Source: Leuctra nigra | Taxonomy: Eukaryota; Arthropoda; Insecta; Plecoptera; Leuctridae | Length of the DNA stretch: 64,000 bases | Direction of reading: 5' to 3' | NCBI GenBank assembly: GCA_934045905.1 | Contig: OW203764.1 | Location: 35,485,328 to 35,549,327, forward strand | Shown here: one piece after another, positions 1-11,965 of the stretch | Layout of the letters: each line of letters begins with the position of its first letter | How positions within the stretch are numbered: the stretch's first letter is position 1 | The notes under the pieces: generated by a model | Seen by the model: the letters and a program-made list of their open reading frames with translations, nothing else | The model's database searches: none | Told to the model about the DNA's origin: nothing | Made by a program: the position numbers and the translations under genes

Positions 1-3000
1 CTTAAAAAAAGTTTCTATAATGTCTTGTATCCTTAATCTAACACATAGAGATGTTTTGTTTTATTGGTCGTTTTTACTTTTTTGCAGATATTATACACTT
101 GATCTGTGTTTCTTGGACATTACATAGACCAAAACGTACTGAGCAATCAAATAAAAGTATAAATCTTGTAACTCCGTAAGTTTTGAACGCGTTATTCAAT
201 CAACGTTTTAAAAGCCTCTTGCTACTTCCGCGTTAATTTTTACTTTAAAAAAAGTTAAAGATTTTCTTGCAAACATGATTTCCTAGCGAGTTGGCATTGA
301 AAAATACAGTTCGACATCCTAAAAAATGAAAAATCGCGAGGATGAAACTTGGAAACAAGAAGACCAACGCACTTCCTATCAAACTTTTCCCTCCGACGGT
401 TTTTTTTTACCCCCCGCCATTTTCGGCTGTCTTCACAATTCGCTCATCAGTAGTTCCGCATTCGTCGCAATTCATTGATAATTCAGATGATTTCAGCCCA
501 ACGAGGCCGCTATCTCTTCACACGCATGCGCGTATGCTCGCTGCGAATCCAGTTCACTCATCACTGACTAATTCCCTTTCGTCAGAAGAAATTATTTATG
601 AGAAGATAATATTATCAGAGGGAGGAAAATTTCCTCTTTTCACGGAATGAAAATAAAAAAGAGCTTTCTTTCACGATCGTTTTGATAATACTCCGTTATC
701 GGAGTGGTTTCTTGTTTTTATAAAATCTATTATTCGTAGTTTCATTAATTGATGTCAGTTTGGTGGAGGACCATGATCTGCTGCGGCTCCTCCACCAACG
801 CACTTGCAAATCGGTCCATGACTGGTGGTTTTCATTAATAAAAACAAAGAAGAAGATAATTTCGTGGTGGGATTTGGTGGTTTTCATGTTGATATAGGCA
901 AAGATATTATGAATATGGAGTTTTCATAATATCTTTGACCAGACCTAAACCAAATTACACGTGCCACAATATTAAGATTTGTTTTGATTTGTTTCACATG
1001 TGTTTCAATAATACGGTTTATAATTGATCCGAATTGTTTTAAATTGTTAAGCACCAAAATACAAACGTCTTCATAACATTAAACTTCCTTGTCCTGAGAC
1101 CATCGCGTAGAATCGGCGACTGACTCAGTTAAACTAGGAGCCAGACAGTCTTCTCTGTCAGACAACATCGAACAAGCTCTCGCAACCCGAAGCGAGCGCA
1201 TAAGAAACAAACACGTTCAGCCACAAGACTATATTGTGTCGTTGTCCCGACCTTATTCGGCATTTGGACGAGTGTTTTAACTGAGCGCCACTTTATCTTC
1301 GCGTCCACAGATTGGACGCATCCCGACGTCCCCAGAGACCCGGCGTCGTCGTCACTTGGCGCCTGCGCGCGGCGACTCATGAAATATTAACCTCCAGCCT
1401 ATGACCCTTAGCCTACACCCGTTCAAACGTCATACAGAAGTAAATCCCGGCGAAAAAACTGTCTCCCGTCTGGAATATTAATGCATTTTTGAATAAATAA
1501 AGTGGTCTTACTATATCATTTGACATTCGAAACAAAACAAGCGGTCTGTTTGAATTATCTACCAGACCATCGTATTATCTATGCAATGTCGATATGTCGC
1601 TGTGCTTGAAATAAAAAAAACTCTGCCAAAAGGATCAAATATTTAGTCCGATTTAGTGGGTGTTAATGTTTAATGAGGTACAATTTGAGAATATTCGAAC
1701 AGGACGGATGTGTTTCGAAAACAAAACAAGTAACGAGTTTGTGGCGCGATGTTGACGGCAGAATGGATCAAATGGATCAAATGATTTGGGATCATGAACG
1801 TGTTTCAAGCTCCCAATCAATGGCTTGCAATTCGAGATGACGGCCAATTATGGATCTGGTGTCAGCCATGAAATGGCGGGCATCGCGTTTAATTGGATGT
1901 TTGTTTGACATAGGAAATAGAAAATGGCGGACGAGTGCGGATAGCCGGAAGGTGAAATTGCCGTTCTCGATGAAGTTGCCAGTGAAAATAAAGACTTGAA
2001 GTATAGACTCCTGCTACATCCTTTGTGTCCCGCCTTAGACGGTCTTGCGAAATATTTTATAAAAAAGTCTCTTAACTTCATATTATTATGCAAACCCGAT
2101 ATTACAAGTTTCTATGTAAGATTGGATACTTGATAGATGGATATGCATTGTAAGAAAAGTAATTTAAAACTCTTTCTTCTAGTAAAAATGAAAAAACGAC
2201 ATTTTCATAATTAAAAGAGGTATAAGTATAAGGAAGAGGGTACTAATTGAAAAACACTTCGCTTCTGTGGGCCTTTGAGAGTCGAGCGGCCTAATTAGAA
2301 ATAACTTTTAATATACATGTTATTCCGTGAAAACAGATCAGGCAGAAGACAAACTGGATTTAATCATGAAAACTGATCTTTGAGTCGTGACTGTAACTGG
2401 AATCAGTTTCTGGAACGCGTCGACGATGGAAAATCGCGTTGCCGAGTTTAGCAGTGAGAGGTAATCTGTTCTTATTCACGTTTTACTGGTGTAATTGCTC
2501 TTACTCACTTTATACTGTGTGCTTGCGAACGTCTGAGGTAAAATCAATTTCCACATGAAGTTAGGCAAAACCCTCAATTGACAAAATTCGTTTAACCCCT
2601 ATTGACTTTCAGTCTTACATTTTAATTACTCATTACTAGGTGATTTCATCAGTGTCTGGGAAATTACACGAACCTGAATTGCAAATGCCGTTTCCTGCGA
2701 AAACAATTTTAGCACATTTTAGACTCGAAATCCGCGTGGAAATTGTCTTCAATTGAAATCATTTTCAGAAACGATGTAGACAGTTCCGAAATGATGTGAA
2801 AAACGTATACATTTTCATATTCAATCACGAAGTGTGACATTGCCGTGAAGAAACTATTTACACAGTCATTAGGCACGTCGCAGAGAAGCAGAGATACATT
2901 TTACAAATCGCGCTGAATGCCAAACCGGAAGCGGAATGTACGCTTATCGGCGGAACCGGATATGTGTATATCGCAAACAAGATATGATTCCACGGCCGAT

Positions 3001-3476
3001 TGGACTGCACATACGGCTTCGCGCTTACGGCGATTCTCAATAATTAACCAAATTTCAACAAACACACATTGAAAAATTCTACATTGAATACATTTACATT
3101 TTGTGTATATTTCGAGTTACATTTGCTGTTAATCCTCGGCGCCGTATTCACAACGAATAGGCGCGCATGAATAAATTAGTTTTATGCGGTTGGTTCATCC
3201 AGAGAAGCAGAGAGAGAGGTTTAGGTCTAATGCCATGTAACTGTCACCAAACTAATCGATTTCTCTATCAAGAAAGACCAAAACCAACAACGAACATGAA
3301 GTTACATTTCGTTTAGTGTAGCTTTAAATTAGAGTTAACATAAAATCGATAAAGAAACTTAAAGTTATTTGCGGGAAATGGAGAGCGGGTATTGATTCCA
3401 GTAGACAGTTCCGCACAAATGGGCACCCGGAAAACGAAAACAAACTTCTTAGCGGCTTTCACTCTTCGTCTATAAG
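1..3476. other. Unique AT-rich DNA, no gene recognised
   Basis: Open frames here are short (about 100 codons or fewer), overlap on both strands and show no domain or motif I recognise. The only compositional change is a CpG-dense patch near 1.13-1.39 kb, listed separately. The rest looks like ordinary intergenic or intronic sequence. Confidence 0.6.
1130..1385. other. CpG-dense patch
   Basis: About 250 bp with many CpG dinucleotides in an otherwise AT-rich setting. It contains GACGTC and GGCGTCGTCGTC motifs that recur in three other patches in this window (16.1-16.3, 37.1-37.2 and 59.5-59.7 kb). It could be a promoter-proximal or enhancer island, or a decayed repeat. No transcript boundary or exon is visible. 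Confidence 0.4.
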
Positions 3477-4084
3477 TTACTAGGAAAACGCTCAGTGTAA
3501 CGCGTTGATGAGCGAGTACGGGTACGTGCAAATTCTCCAACTGGAAATGCGGACAGAACGCACAGAAATCATATACATCCATATTGAATTAAAAAATGAT
3601 CCACACAGTCAACATAAATGTATCTGCTTTTCATTGAAACGTGAAAATAGCATCACTCCATGTGGCAGTGGAAAAAACAGTTATTTCGATACTTCATCTA
3701 TGACAGCTATTAAAAATGTCAATAAGTGCAGACGTTCTTAATGATAGGGCTGAAAATTTGTAAAATAAGAGTCAATGTTGGTCTCAATGACCATGCAAAA
3801 TATGAGTTTGATCACATATATTGAAGACCATTTTCATTTTTCAACCTATCAGGAGATGTTTATTTAAATTTTAACCAATGAATGGATTTCAAAAAAATTA
3901 GGGTCTGCAAACAGAGAAGGTTGTCTCTACATGTGTGCAAAATTTCAGATCGATCGATGAAACAGTGCAAAATCTATTGCTCCAGATAGCAGCCAAAAAA
4001 ACAAAAAAAAACAAAAAAAAACAAAAAAAAAAACAGAGGTTTGTGTCAAAAGAGTCAAAAGGAGACGCTCGCTTCGCTCACTCA
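3477..4084 (+). repeat. Dispersed repeat R1, copy 1
   Basis: This is the first of at least five related segments. It opens with TAGGAAAACGCTCAGTGTAA, followed by a GCGTTGATGAGCGAG motif. It passes through a block with TCAACCTATCAGGAGAT and an A-rich stretch (3996-4033). It closes with GGAGACGCTCGCTTCGCTCA. The same order occurs reversed at 21.1-21.7 kb and forward at 43.9-46.4 kb. GAGCGAG-type motifs near both ends are inverted relative to each other, so a DNA transposon or Helitron-like non-autonomous element is possible; the class is not settled. Short open frames across it are incidental. Confidence 0.8.
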
Positions 4085-5225
4085 ATCATCTCGAGAGATA
4101 ATTTAATGGCGGCCTATCATCACGCGAGCATCGACGGAGTACCTGGCGTTTCTGTTATGTGTTCACTATGTCAAATATCCAGGTTGATAATAATATAATT
4201 CGTCGTGTGTTATGACAATAAACACGCAGGTTTGATCGAGGTGCGCAGACGCGGCGGCTGGAATCATTTCCGGTCATCCTGGAATATCGCACGAACCCAG
4301 CCAATTTACATCCGAGAGAGTGAGGCCTGCATTGCGGCTAGATGGCAGGCTATAAAACAATTCCTGGGCTTCAAGTGCCGCAACATTAAGTATCCGAGAG
4401 AACTCCAACCACTCATTTGAACTGATTCGCGAACAATTGAGTGTATGTACAACTTCATTGCAGAACTCAAACCAATTAACTAAGTAAAAGAAATATAGTT
4501 CTCGGTGTAAAAGGTTTCTTCAGCAAATGAAATCGATTCTGACAGAAAACATAAGAAACTCTCGGGGTTACTTTGTTGTATTTTTGTAGCAAATTAGAGA
4601 CAAGTCCCGAGGCTTAGCAGACTCAGAAGACCTGAATGTCGTTTGTTTTACTTTTAAATTTTAATGATGTTTATATATAAATTATATTTTCCTTAGATAT
4701 CATAGAGGAACAAATCATTTCCCGGAAACCCCCGAGCAGTGAAAAGAGAAAAGTGTCTTAGAGGGAAATGAGCACCAACAAAATTAAACCAGAAATTAGA
4801 ATAAATGTTTAATTAGCGTAAAATATGCTCGAGAACGGTAAATTGAATTTCCTATCCATCTTCTTGAAGCGTTTAATGTCTCTAGCACACAGAACAGTAA
4901 CAATAATACGATAAAATAATCATCATCATCATCAAAGTTCTCGTCGATTGTACGACCCATATTGTTCCGTGTGTTGTAATTTTCTACTACACAACTGGTT
5001 TTGATTGCTATAGTCGTAGCTCCTTGTGTTCTACGTGGATAGGAACCCGCTAGTTGGGGGTGACATTGATTTTCATCGAGTTTGTTTTGTTTGTGTTTAG
5101 CCCCGACGTTATGATGACGAAGTTCTGGCGCATTATAATAGCAAGATGCGTGAGACTGAACAGTATACTCGATCTCGGCCGCCATCTTGAGATGAGATCG
5201 ACCCTCCCACTCACTCTCACACGAG
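4085..5225. other. No gene recognised; one TATA-like site
   Basis: Mostly unique sequence. A TATAAAA string at 4351-4357 lies in a locally GC-richer context, but I see no initiator or convincing first exon downstream. The antisense open frame at 4796-5263 runs into the minisatellite and has no recognisable domain. Confidence 0.5.
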
Positions 5226-6072
5226 ATGCAGATATGCAGATATGGCAACACTGGAGCTTTCACAACATTGCGGATATGGCAACACTGGAGCGATCACATC
5301 ACATTGCAGATATGGCAACACTGGAGCTTTCATACCACATTGCAGATATGACAACACTGGAGCTATCACATCACACTGCAGATTTGGCAACACTGGAGCT
5401 TTCACTGCATATATTGCAACATAGGAGATTTCACAACATTGCAGATATGGCAACACTGGAAATTTCATACCACATTGCAGATATGACAACACCGGAGCTT
5501 TCACAACATTGCAGATATGGCAACACTGGAGCTTTCATACCACATTGCAGATATGACAACACTGGAGCTATCACATCACACTGCAGATATGGCAACACTG
5601 GAGCTTTCATACCACATTGCAGATATGACAACACTGGAGCTATCACATCACACTGCAGATTTGGCAACACTGGAGCTTTCACATCACACTGCATAATATA
5701 TTGCAACATAGGAGATTTCACAACATTGCAGATATGGCAACACTGGAAATTTCATACCACATTGCAGATATGACAACACCAGAGCTTTCACATCATTGCA
5801 GATATGGCAACACTGGAGCTTTCACATCATATTGCAGATATGGCAACACTGGAGCGATCACATTACATTGCAGATATGGCAACACTGGAACTTTCATACC
5901 ACATTGCAGATATGACAGCACTGGAGCTATCACATCACACTGCAGATTTGGCAACACTGGAGCTTTCACATCACACTGCATATATTGCAACATAGGAGAT
6001 TTCACAACATTGCAGATATGGCAACACTGGAGCTTTCACAACATTGCAGATATGACAACACTGGAGTTTTCA
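5226..6072. repeat. Minisatellite, units of about 34-36 bp, with higher-order structure
   Basis: About 24 imperfect tandem units carry the core GCAGATATGGCAACACTGG followed by variable 'agctttcacatcaca' spacers. The dominant spacing of 36 bp is divisible by three, so frames stay open and encode 12-residue periodic peptides such as IADMATLELSHH on one strand; these are by-products of the repeat. A diagnostic variant with TATTGCAACATAGGAG recurs near 5410, 5698 and 5983. This shows a second, higher-order period of about 286 bp made of eight basic units. Confidence 0.93.
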
Positions 6073-7780
6073 CCACAAGTGAACGAACCTTACGAGCATC
6101 TTGATACACGCAATTTCGAAATACTCTTTTAAACATTTCTTCATTTAGGTAGGTACTACCTACTGTCGGTCCAAACAATTTATGGCCCCACATTTGACCC
6201 CACATTTGATATATTTGTTGTAATATCGAGAAAGTATTCGCCAGCAGCATCACTTGAAAACCATTAGGTACCTATATCTTTACAGCTGATTCTGAGGTCT
6301 CGAAAGCAATCACAGGATACTGACATGCTCGCTTGGCAACGCGTTACAAACGCTTCGAATGTAATATTACAATTCAATTTTGTAACTCCACACTATAAAA
6401 CCTGACGAAAAGATGTTTCTGGAATTGTGTGATATATGTGAATGAATGGGATGTCGTTTTTTTAATGTTATTTATTAATGTATTATATTGCACTTGTGGA
6501 ACCTTGGTTCCGTTGTGAATAAAGAATAAATAATAATAATATGCATTATTTTGACAGCAGAGTAGAATTGATAGCATAATTTGTGTTAATTTCAGGGCTT
6601 AATTTATAATTGGCATGATGAATGATTAAACCCATACAAGCTATGTTTCATTTTATTAATTAATGGACTCTAATCTGCATATTTCTATACTATAAGTATT
6701 CCATTAACACTGCAGAAGCTCTTTGCTACTAATAATGTGCTTTGGTCAGCAGTTGTTAATCCATCGATCTGCATTGTGTCCGTTCCATTGTGTGCAGATT
6801 TTTACATGAGCTTTAAGCGGTACGAATTGAGTACAACGTAAATGAGAGAAGAAGAGTAAGGAAAGTTTAATTGGGATTTCGATTCTAAATACTTGCAGTC
6901 CTCTTATCATTGTGCACGAAAAATTTTGATATAGAACAAAGGCTTTCAATTCCATCATTTTGGGGCAAGACCACGAGTCATTTAGAATGTTGACATGTAA
7001 AACTCCTTCTTGCACGATTCAACTAAAATTGCATACCAGCCCATTTTCAGCTTGATCGTTACATCGTTTTCAGCTGTCAGCAATGTGAAACTATTAAACA
7101 AAATGATTTTTTTTGAAGTTTAAAAACAACGACGAAAAGTAACGAAAAGTAAGAAACATCGTTGTTATGTTGAATCGTATTCTCAAAGAAGCGGACAAAC
7201 CGCCACAGCGTCAACTCGGATAAAAAGATAGTCGTCTTCGAAACGTCCGCTCAGAAAAGACAGAGTTTTCCTTTTGAGTTGCCGGTAACATACTCGAGCA
7301 CAAGCTTGAAGGAAATCACACGTGATCTTCCAAGTCGTTCGTTCGCTTCCTAACATCTGAACATGAACACAACGTCTTCGTTCATACGCGTGTAAGATAG
7401 CGTGAGCCACTGGACGTCGAAAACACTTTGTTCCAGCCAGCCCGTGATTCATGTCGCAAAACATGCACATTTACATAAGTAACATGTTACATATAAGTGA
7501 AACGCTATTAGAAGATTAATTATTATGTAAATATGTTTATTTTGGTGCCTCCTAGACACCAACAGAATATATTGATTGCTGGAAGTCTGCAGCCCTTCCT
7601 TCTGCTTTCCGTAGAGCGCTAAACACGTTGAAATATTTATCAAACGAGAGAGTAAAAGCTGCTTTCGAATGTTCTTTGTGGAACATTGGTTCGCACCTTG
7701 ACAAACAAGTGCACAAATAAGTAATTCAAAGTAGTGGACGAGAAGTTCGTTAACTTATCATTAAGTTGAAGGATTCGTAG
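6073..7780. other. Unique AT-rich spacer, no gene recognised
   Basis: Short open frames on the minus strand (6746-7015, 7183-7470) have no recognisable motifs and no homopolymer-free long extension. I see no repeats or RNA genes. Confidence 0.5.
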
Positions 7781-8482
7781 ATGGAAGGAGTCGTGGAGGG
7801 ACAAGACGAGGAAGGGAAGGAGTTGTGGAGGGACAGGAAGAGAAAGGGAAGGAGTTGTGGAGGCACAGGAAGAGGAAGGGAAGGAGTTGTGGAGGGACAT
7901 AAAGAGGAAGGGAAGGAGTTGTGGAGGGACAGGAAGAGGAAGATGAGTGGAGCTGTGTAGGGACAGGAAGAGGAAGGGAAGGAGTTTGGAGGGACATAAA
8001 GAGGAAGGGAAGTAGGTGTGGAGGGACAGGAAGAGGAAGGGAAGGAGTTGTGGAGGGACATAAAGAGGAAGGGAATGAGGTGTGGAGGGACAGGAAGAGG
8101 AAGGGAAGGAGTTGTGGAGGGACATAAAGAGGAAGGGAAGGAGTTGTGGAGGGACAGGAAGAGGAAGGGAAGGAGTTGTGTAGGCACAGGAAGAGGAAGA
8201 TGAGTGGAGCTGTGTAGGGACAGGAAGAGGAAGGGAAGGAGTTTGGAGGGACATAAAGAGGAAGGGAAGGAGGTGTGGAGGGACAGGAAGAGGAAGGGAA
8301 GGAGTTGTGGAGGGACAGGAAGAGGAAGGGAAGGAGTTGTGTAGGCACAGGAAGAGGAAGATGAGTGGAGCTGTGTAGGGACAGGAAGAGGAAGGGAAGG
8401 AGTTGTGTAGGCACAGGAAGAGGAAGGGAAGGAGTTGTGGAGGGACGGGAAGAGGAAGGGAAGGAGTTGTGGAGGGCCAGGA
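7781..8482. repeat. Purine-rich 32-bp minisatellite
   Basis: About 22 tandem units of roughly 32 bp have the core GGAAGGAGTTGTGGAGGGAC followed by AGGAAGAGGAAG. One strand is almost pure purine (G and A). Variant units (GACATAAAGAGGAAG and GATGAGTGGAGCTGTG types) alternate, and the GATGAGTGGAGC variant recurs at about 7.94, 8.20 and 8.36 kb, showing block duplication. Because 32 is not divisible by three, different frames encode Pro/Ser/Leu-rich peptides on the minus strand. Those open frames are artefacts of the repeat, not genes. Confidence 0.93.
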
Positions 8483-11400
8483 GATGACGATCAGTAGAGT
8501 GAAAAGGTGCTGAGAAATGAGATGAAGGACAGTCGCAGATGCAGATAAGTAGTCATAATTTTGCTAACGTAAATGTGTAGTCTGAGCCTGAATAATATTG
8601 TGTATCTAAAGGGACGGTCGCCCCACGCCAGTCAAGTCGTACGGTGCACATATCGATCCTACACATACTAACGTTTGTAAAAGCTTTTCTGTGTAAGTGG
8701 ATATTTAATTTTATAAATCACAAACAAAACCAATGTCATATTTAATTAAAGATGTATGAATGAAAACGCTTTCCTGTTCTTCACATTGTCTGTTTATGTA
8801 GTTGCATTGTCTATGTAACGCTTTAACTCGCGGAAACTCAAGTATTTCTTGTCTGAGCTTTTTGTCGCGATGTATCTCTAAATGCAATCAACCAACTGAA
8901 TTGATTAGGTAAACATCGTAACACAGTGTACCATAAAACCTCCGGCCGCCAAATTGTTATGCATAATTTAGTTTCTTCATTGAGGCAAAGAATATTGAAA
9001 TTTGCACCAGCTGTTGAACATTCTGCGTCGAGAAGATAATGATGAAGAATCGGAAGCTTCTCGCACGTCAGTTCTAATGTCAGACATCGATTACCAAACT
9101 TGCGTATTGTTCGGTCAAAAGTTTGGTCTAAACTTCGGCTAAAGAAAAGCCAACCAACCCACACACTTTTTGAATATAAGTAGATTGTGTATGAAGTTGA
9201 AGTTTAATTTCTATTAACCTCGAAGCTTCCTTTGCACTGTTCTGCGCCAAGTTTTATTCAGTCCTTCGCGCTGTGAAAATCCCTCGAGAAAACACAGGCA
9301 TAATACACAAAGCCAACCCCTTTGTTTAAAGAAGTAAGACCGGAAGTTTTCTACGAGAAACCCCACTTTCCTAGCGAACAACATCACATGAGTCCCATGA
9401 CTATGAGAATGCAAAACGCAAATTAATTGTCAAAAACTCTTTTCAACAATAACGAAAAACAGCTTACACAAATGAGTCAAAACACCTCACGTTGAAAAAC
9501 TTATGTAATTACTTAACGAATTTCTCCTTTCACAAAAGAACTTGGATAATTTCCGAAACACATTGAACGCTTTACACAAAAGCACGAATAAATCCACTCG
9601 CACTGAGCGAAAAAATCTTGAATAAATCCACCTTTTGTGAATAATGCCCTAAAAAAGCCCAATGTTCTTGTCAACATGAACGCGTAGCAAAGTCCCTCGG
9701 TTCCAAAGACTCTAATGACCTCAATGTGATAACAAGATAACACCTTACAACGCAAACCGTGCAGCTTTCTTTCTTTGTTCGTTCCCGCTAATTACTGAGC
9801 TAGGTAGAGAAGAGAGAGAGGGACAGAAGGTGACGAGGAGATCTATTGATTAATTAATAATCCACCTACCTAGATTAGAATACTTCACAGAAGGGCGGAA
9901 GCCGTATTGGAGAATAGACGCGACAGTTACGCTTCCGGCTAGAAACAGAAAAAACACGATTAATTAATTACAAGCAGTATACGTGGATTATACTCCTCTA
10001 CTTCTATTATAAGTTTAATAGCTGCATGCATGTAAATAAGTAATGCAAATTATACATCCGTTGGACTTTGGCTTGATTAATTTACACTATTTATGAACAT
10101 ATTCTACACGAAAATATAAGGATATTATTAAACAGGACACCAACTCCAATGAGGATACTCTTGATAAATTATAATTATTTTATTATATTCTGATGTTTTT
10201 AATACTAATAGCTTATGATATGCATATACTTTTTTACTAAGAACAATGTTTATACAAACTGTGTTCTGTGGCTTACTGCCTAAAAAGAAAAATAATTTAA
10301 ATACATTGTGAGTGACATCATAAGAATGAAAGTCAGTACTATATCTTTAAAAGCTCTTTAAATGGGGATTGAAATGACAATGCCACAGAGGAAAGAATAT
10401 CAATAGAAGTTTTCGATAAAAATATCAATATTTGAGATAATATTATCATAAAACATGGCGAAAGGAACGTTACACTTCAAAGGATTTTCTGCCGTACTCA
10501 GCCTTCAAAATGGATTTTACAGAGTTATAAATTCAATCAACAGTGCATTCATCATTGAGTGTGTAGAGTGTACTAGCTTTTGTAAAAGTTCCACCTCGGT
10601 ATTATAACGAGAAATACGAAATTAAATTATGTAATAAATAGTCCATATAACATGTTCCTTACATAATCACAGCATCTTTCCGCAAAGATGAAATATGAAC
10701 TGCGTTAGATTATGACCAATGATTAAATCCCACTCGACAGTATTCATGATTTCATTGTGACTTGTGTTCCGTGTCATCAATCAATCTCTCACTCGTCATC
10801 TGTCAGGGTGTTGGTGTACTTTCAGGACGTCTACAAGTTGGTTTGCGCCCCCTGATTCTGACGGTCGGGAACTCTGAAGATACTGCTAATTGTCCTCCTC
10901 CACGCGTCTAACAGTGAAAACATGTTTCTCTCCCAACGATGCGAGGGAGCTCTTGAGCGAGAAACCGAGGCGCATAGAGATGGGCTGGAATCGATCTGAA
11001 TTCTGAAGACGCATTATTGTGTCAAATCAAGAGCTCTCTATGACGTCCATTGTCAAATCTAGCTCATACCTACGTGATATCACGTCAACTTTAGTTTTTG
11101 TTTAAATGTGAAGAAAAATACACGAGGAAACAAAGGAAACACACAAGGAAAATCTACTTTCGATGTCAATAGTTAGCAATTTTCATATAAAATGTTTAAT
11201 TGTGTTTAGACTAGTTGTTTAGACTAGGTGTTTAGACTAATGATTTAGTATTGGTTTTGGGATTAATTGCATTTGATGTAATTTTCTATTAGTCTTAATA
11301 TCGTTATTGTTTTCATTGTGGTAGGATAATTTCTTAATTTTATATTTTCAATTTATAATCATAGCTTTTAGTTTAACCAAACATTTTCTTGGTCTTCAGT

Positions 11401-11595
11401 ATTCTGTGTTTTTTGCAATTTGTGTGTGCTGTTTAAACAGATAATAAATAATAATAATAATCGTTTATAATAACATTAATGAGTTTATTATGAAGAGATG
11501 TTATCTAGTTATTTCTCTCTAGATTTCTCATTTCTGAACATTTCTCGTCAACTTAGTAAAAATACTTGGGCGACACGGATATATTAAGGTAAAGT
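8483..11595. other. Unique AT-rich spacer, no gene recognised
   Basis: Minus-strand frames of 66-108 codons (8838-9164, 9214-9414, 9513-9755) show no known domain. A short block at 8613-8642 with CAAGTCGTAC is similar to 43249-43276, so it is probably a fragment of an unnamed repeat. No RNA gene or CRISPR-like array is seen. Confidence 0.5.
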
Positions 11596-11691
11596 GTACA
11601 GTGAGATTCAGAAGAAAGCGGTCGTAGTGCCCCTGTGCACACTGCCTGGCACAGGGGCACTACGACCGCTTTCTTCTGAATCTCACTGTAC
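11596..11691. repeat. Perfect 43-bp inverted repeat (hairpin, 10-nt loop)
   Basis: Positions 11596-11638 and 11649-11691 are exact reverse complements over 43 of 43 bases, separated by the 10-nt loop ACACTGCCTG. The arms begin GTACAGTGAGATTCAG and end GTGCCCCTGTGC. If transcribed, this gives a fully paired stem. A known microRNA family is not recognised, and a perfect stem is longer and cleaner than a typical pre-miRNA. It could be a recent foldback insertion, a hairpin-RNA locus, or an assembly or library foldback artefact. Confidence 0.97.
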
Positions 11692-11897
11692 CTATACACG
11701 TAATGACTTTATCGTAATTAAATTGACTCAGGCGCCACAAAGAATCAAAATTGAGTTAAAGTTTAATTTCCGATTAATTCTCAAATTTGTCTCACTAAGC
11801 CATAATATAAAGTAGCTACAGACCCTCCCCTCACCGCCCTTCAAAACTGTACGAATCTGAATAAGAGACATCGCAATTCTATTTTAAAATTATACAA

Positions 11898-11965
11898 ATC
11901 ATATCGCAATCATATCATAAATCATATCATATCATATCATATCACAAATCATATCAATCATATCG
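11898..11965. repeat. (ATATC)n-type short tandem repeat
   Basis: Imperfect five-base repeats (ATCAT, ATATC, with CAAATC and CGCAATC variants) run directly into the 5' end of the LINE. The reverse transcriptase reading frame continues in register into this repeat without a stop, so the LINE's 5' truncation point coincides with it. Confidence 0.85.

Noticed and set aside
5054..6132. Long open frames (up to 239 codons) with 12-residue repeats
   Set aside because: They arise because the minisatellite unit is a multiple of three and lacks stops. They occur in several frames and on both strands, with no domain or gene signals.
7640..8414. Pro/Ser/Leu-rich minus-strand frames of 145-217 codons
   Set aside because: Direct by-products of the polypurine minisatellite; three overlapping frames encode the same kind of peptide.
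7781..8482. CRISPR-like array
   Set aside because: Units are contiguous with no unique spacers, and the surrounding genome is eukaryotic.
11596..11691. Rho-independent terminator or bacterial attachment site
   Set aside because: The context is an arthropod nuclear genome; there is no U tract and no bacterial gene nearby.
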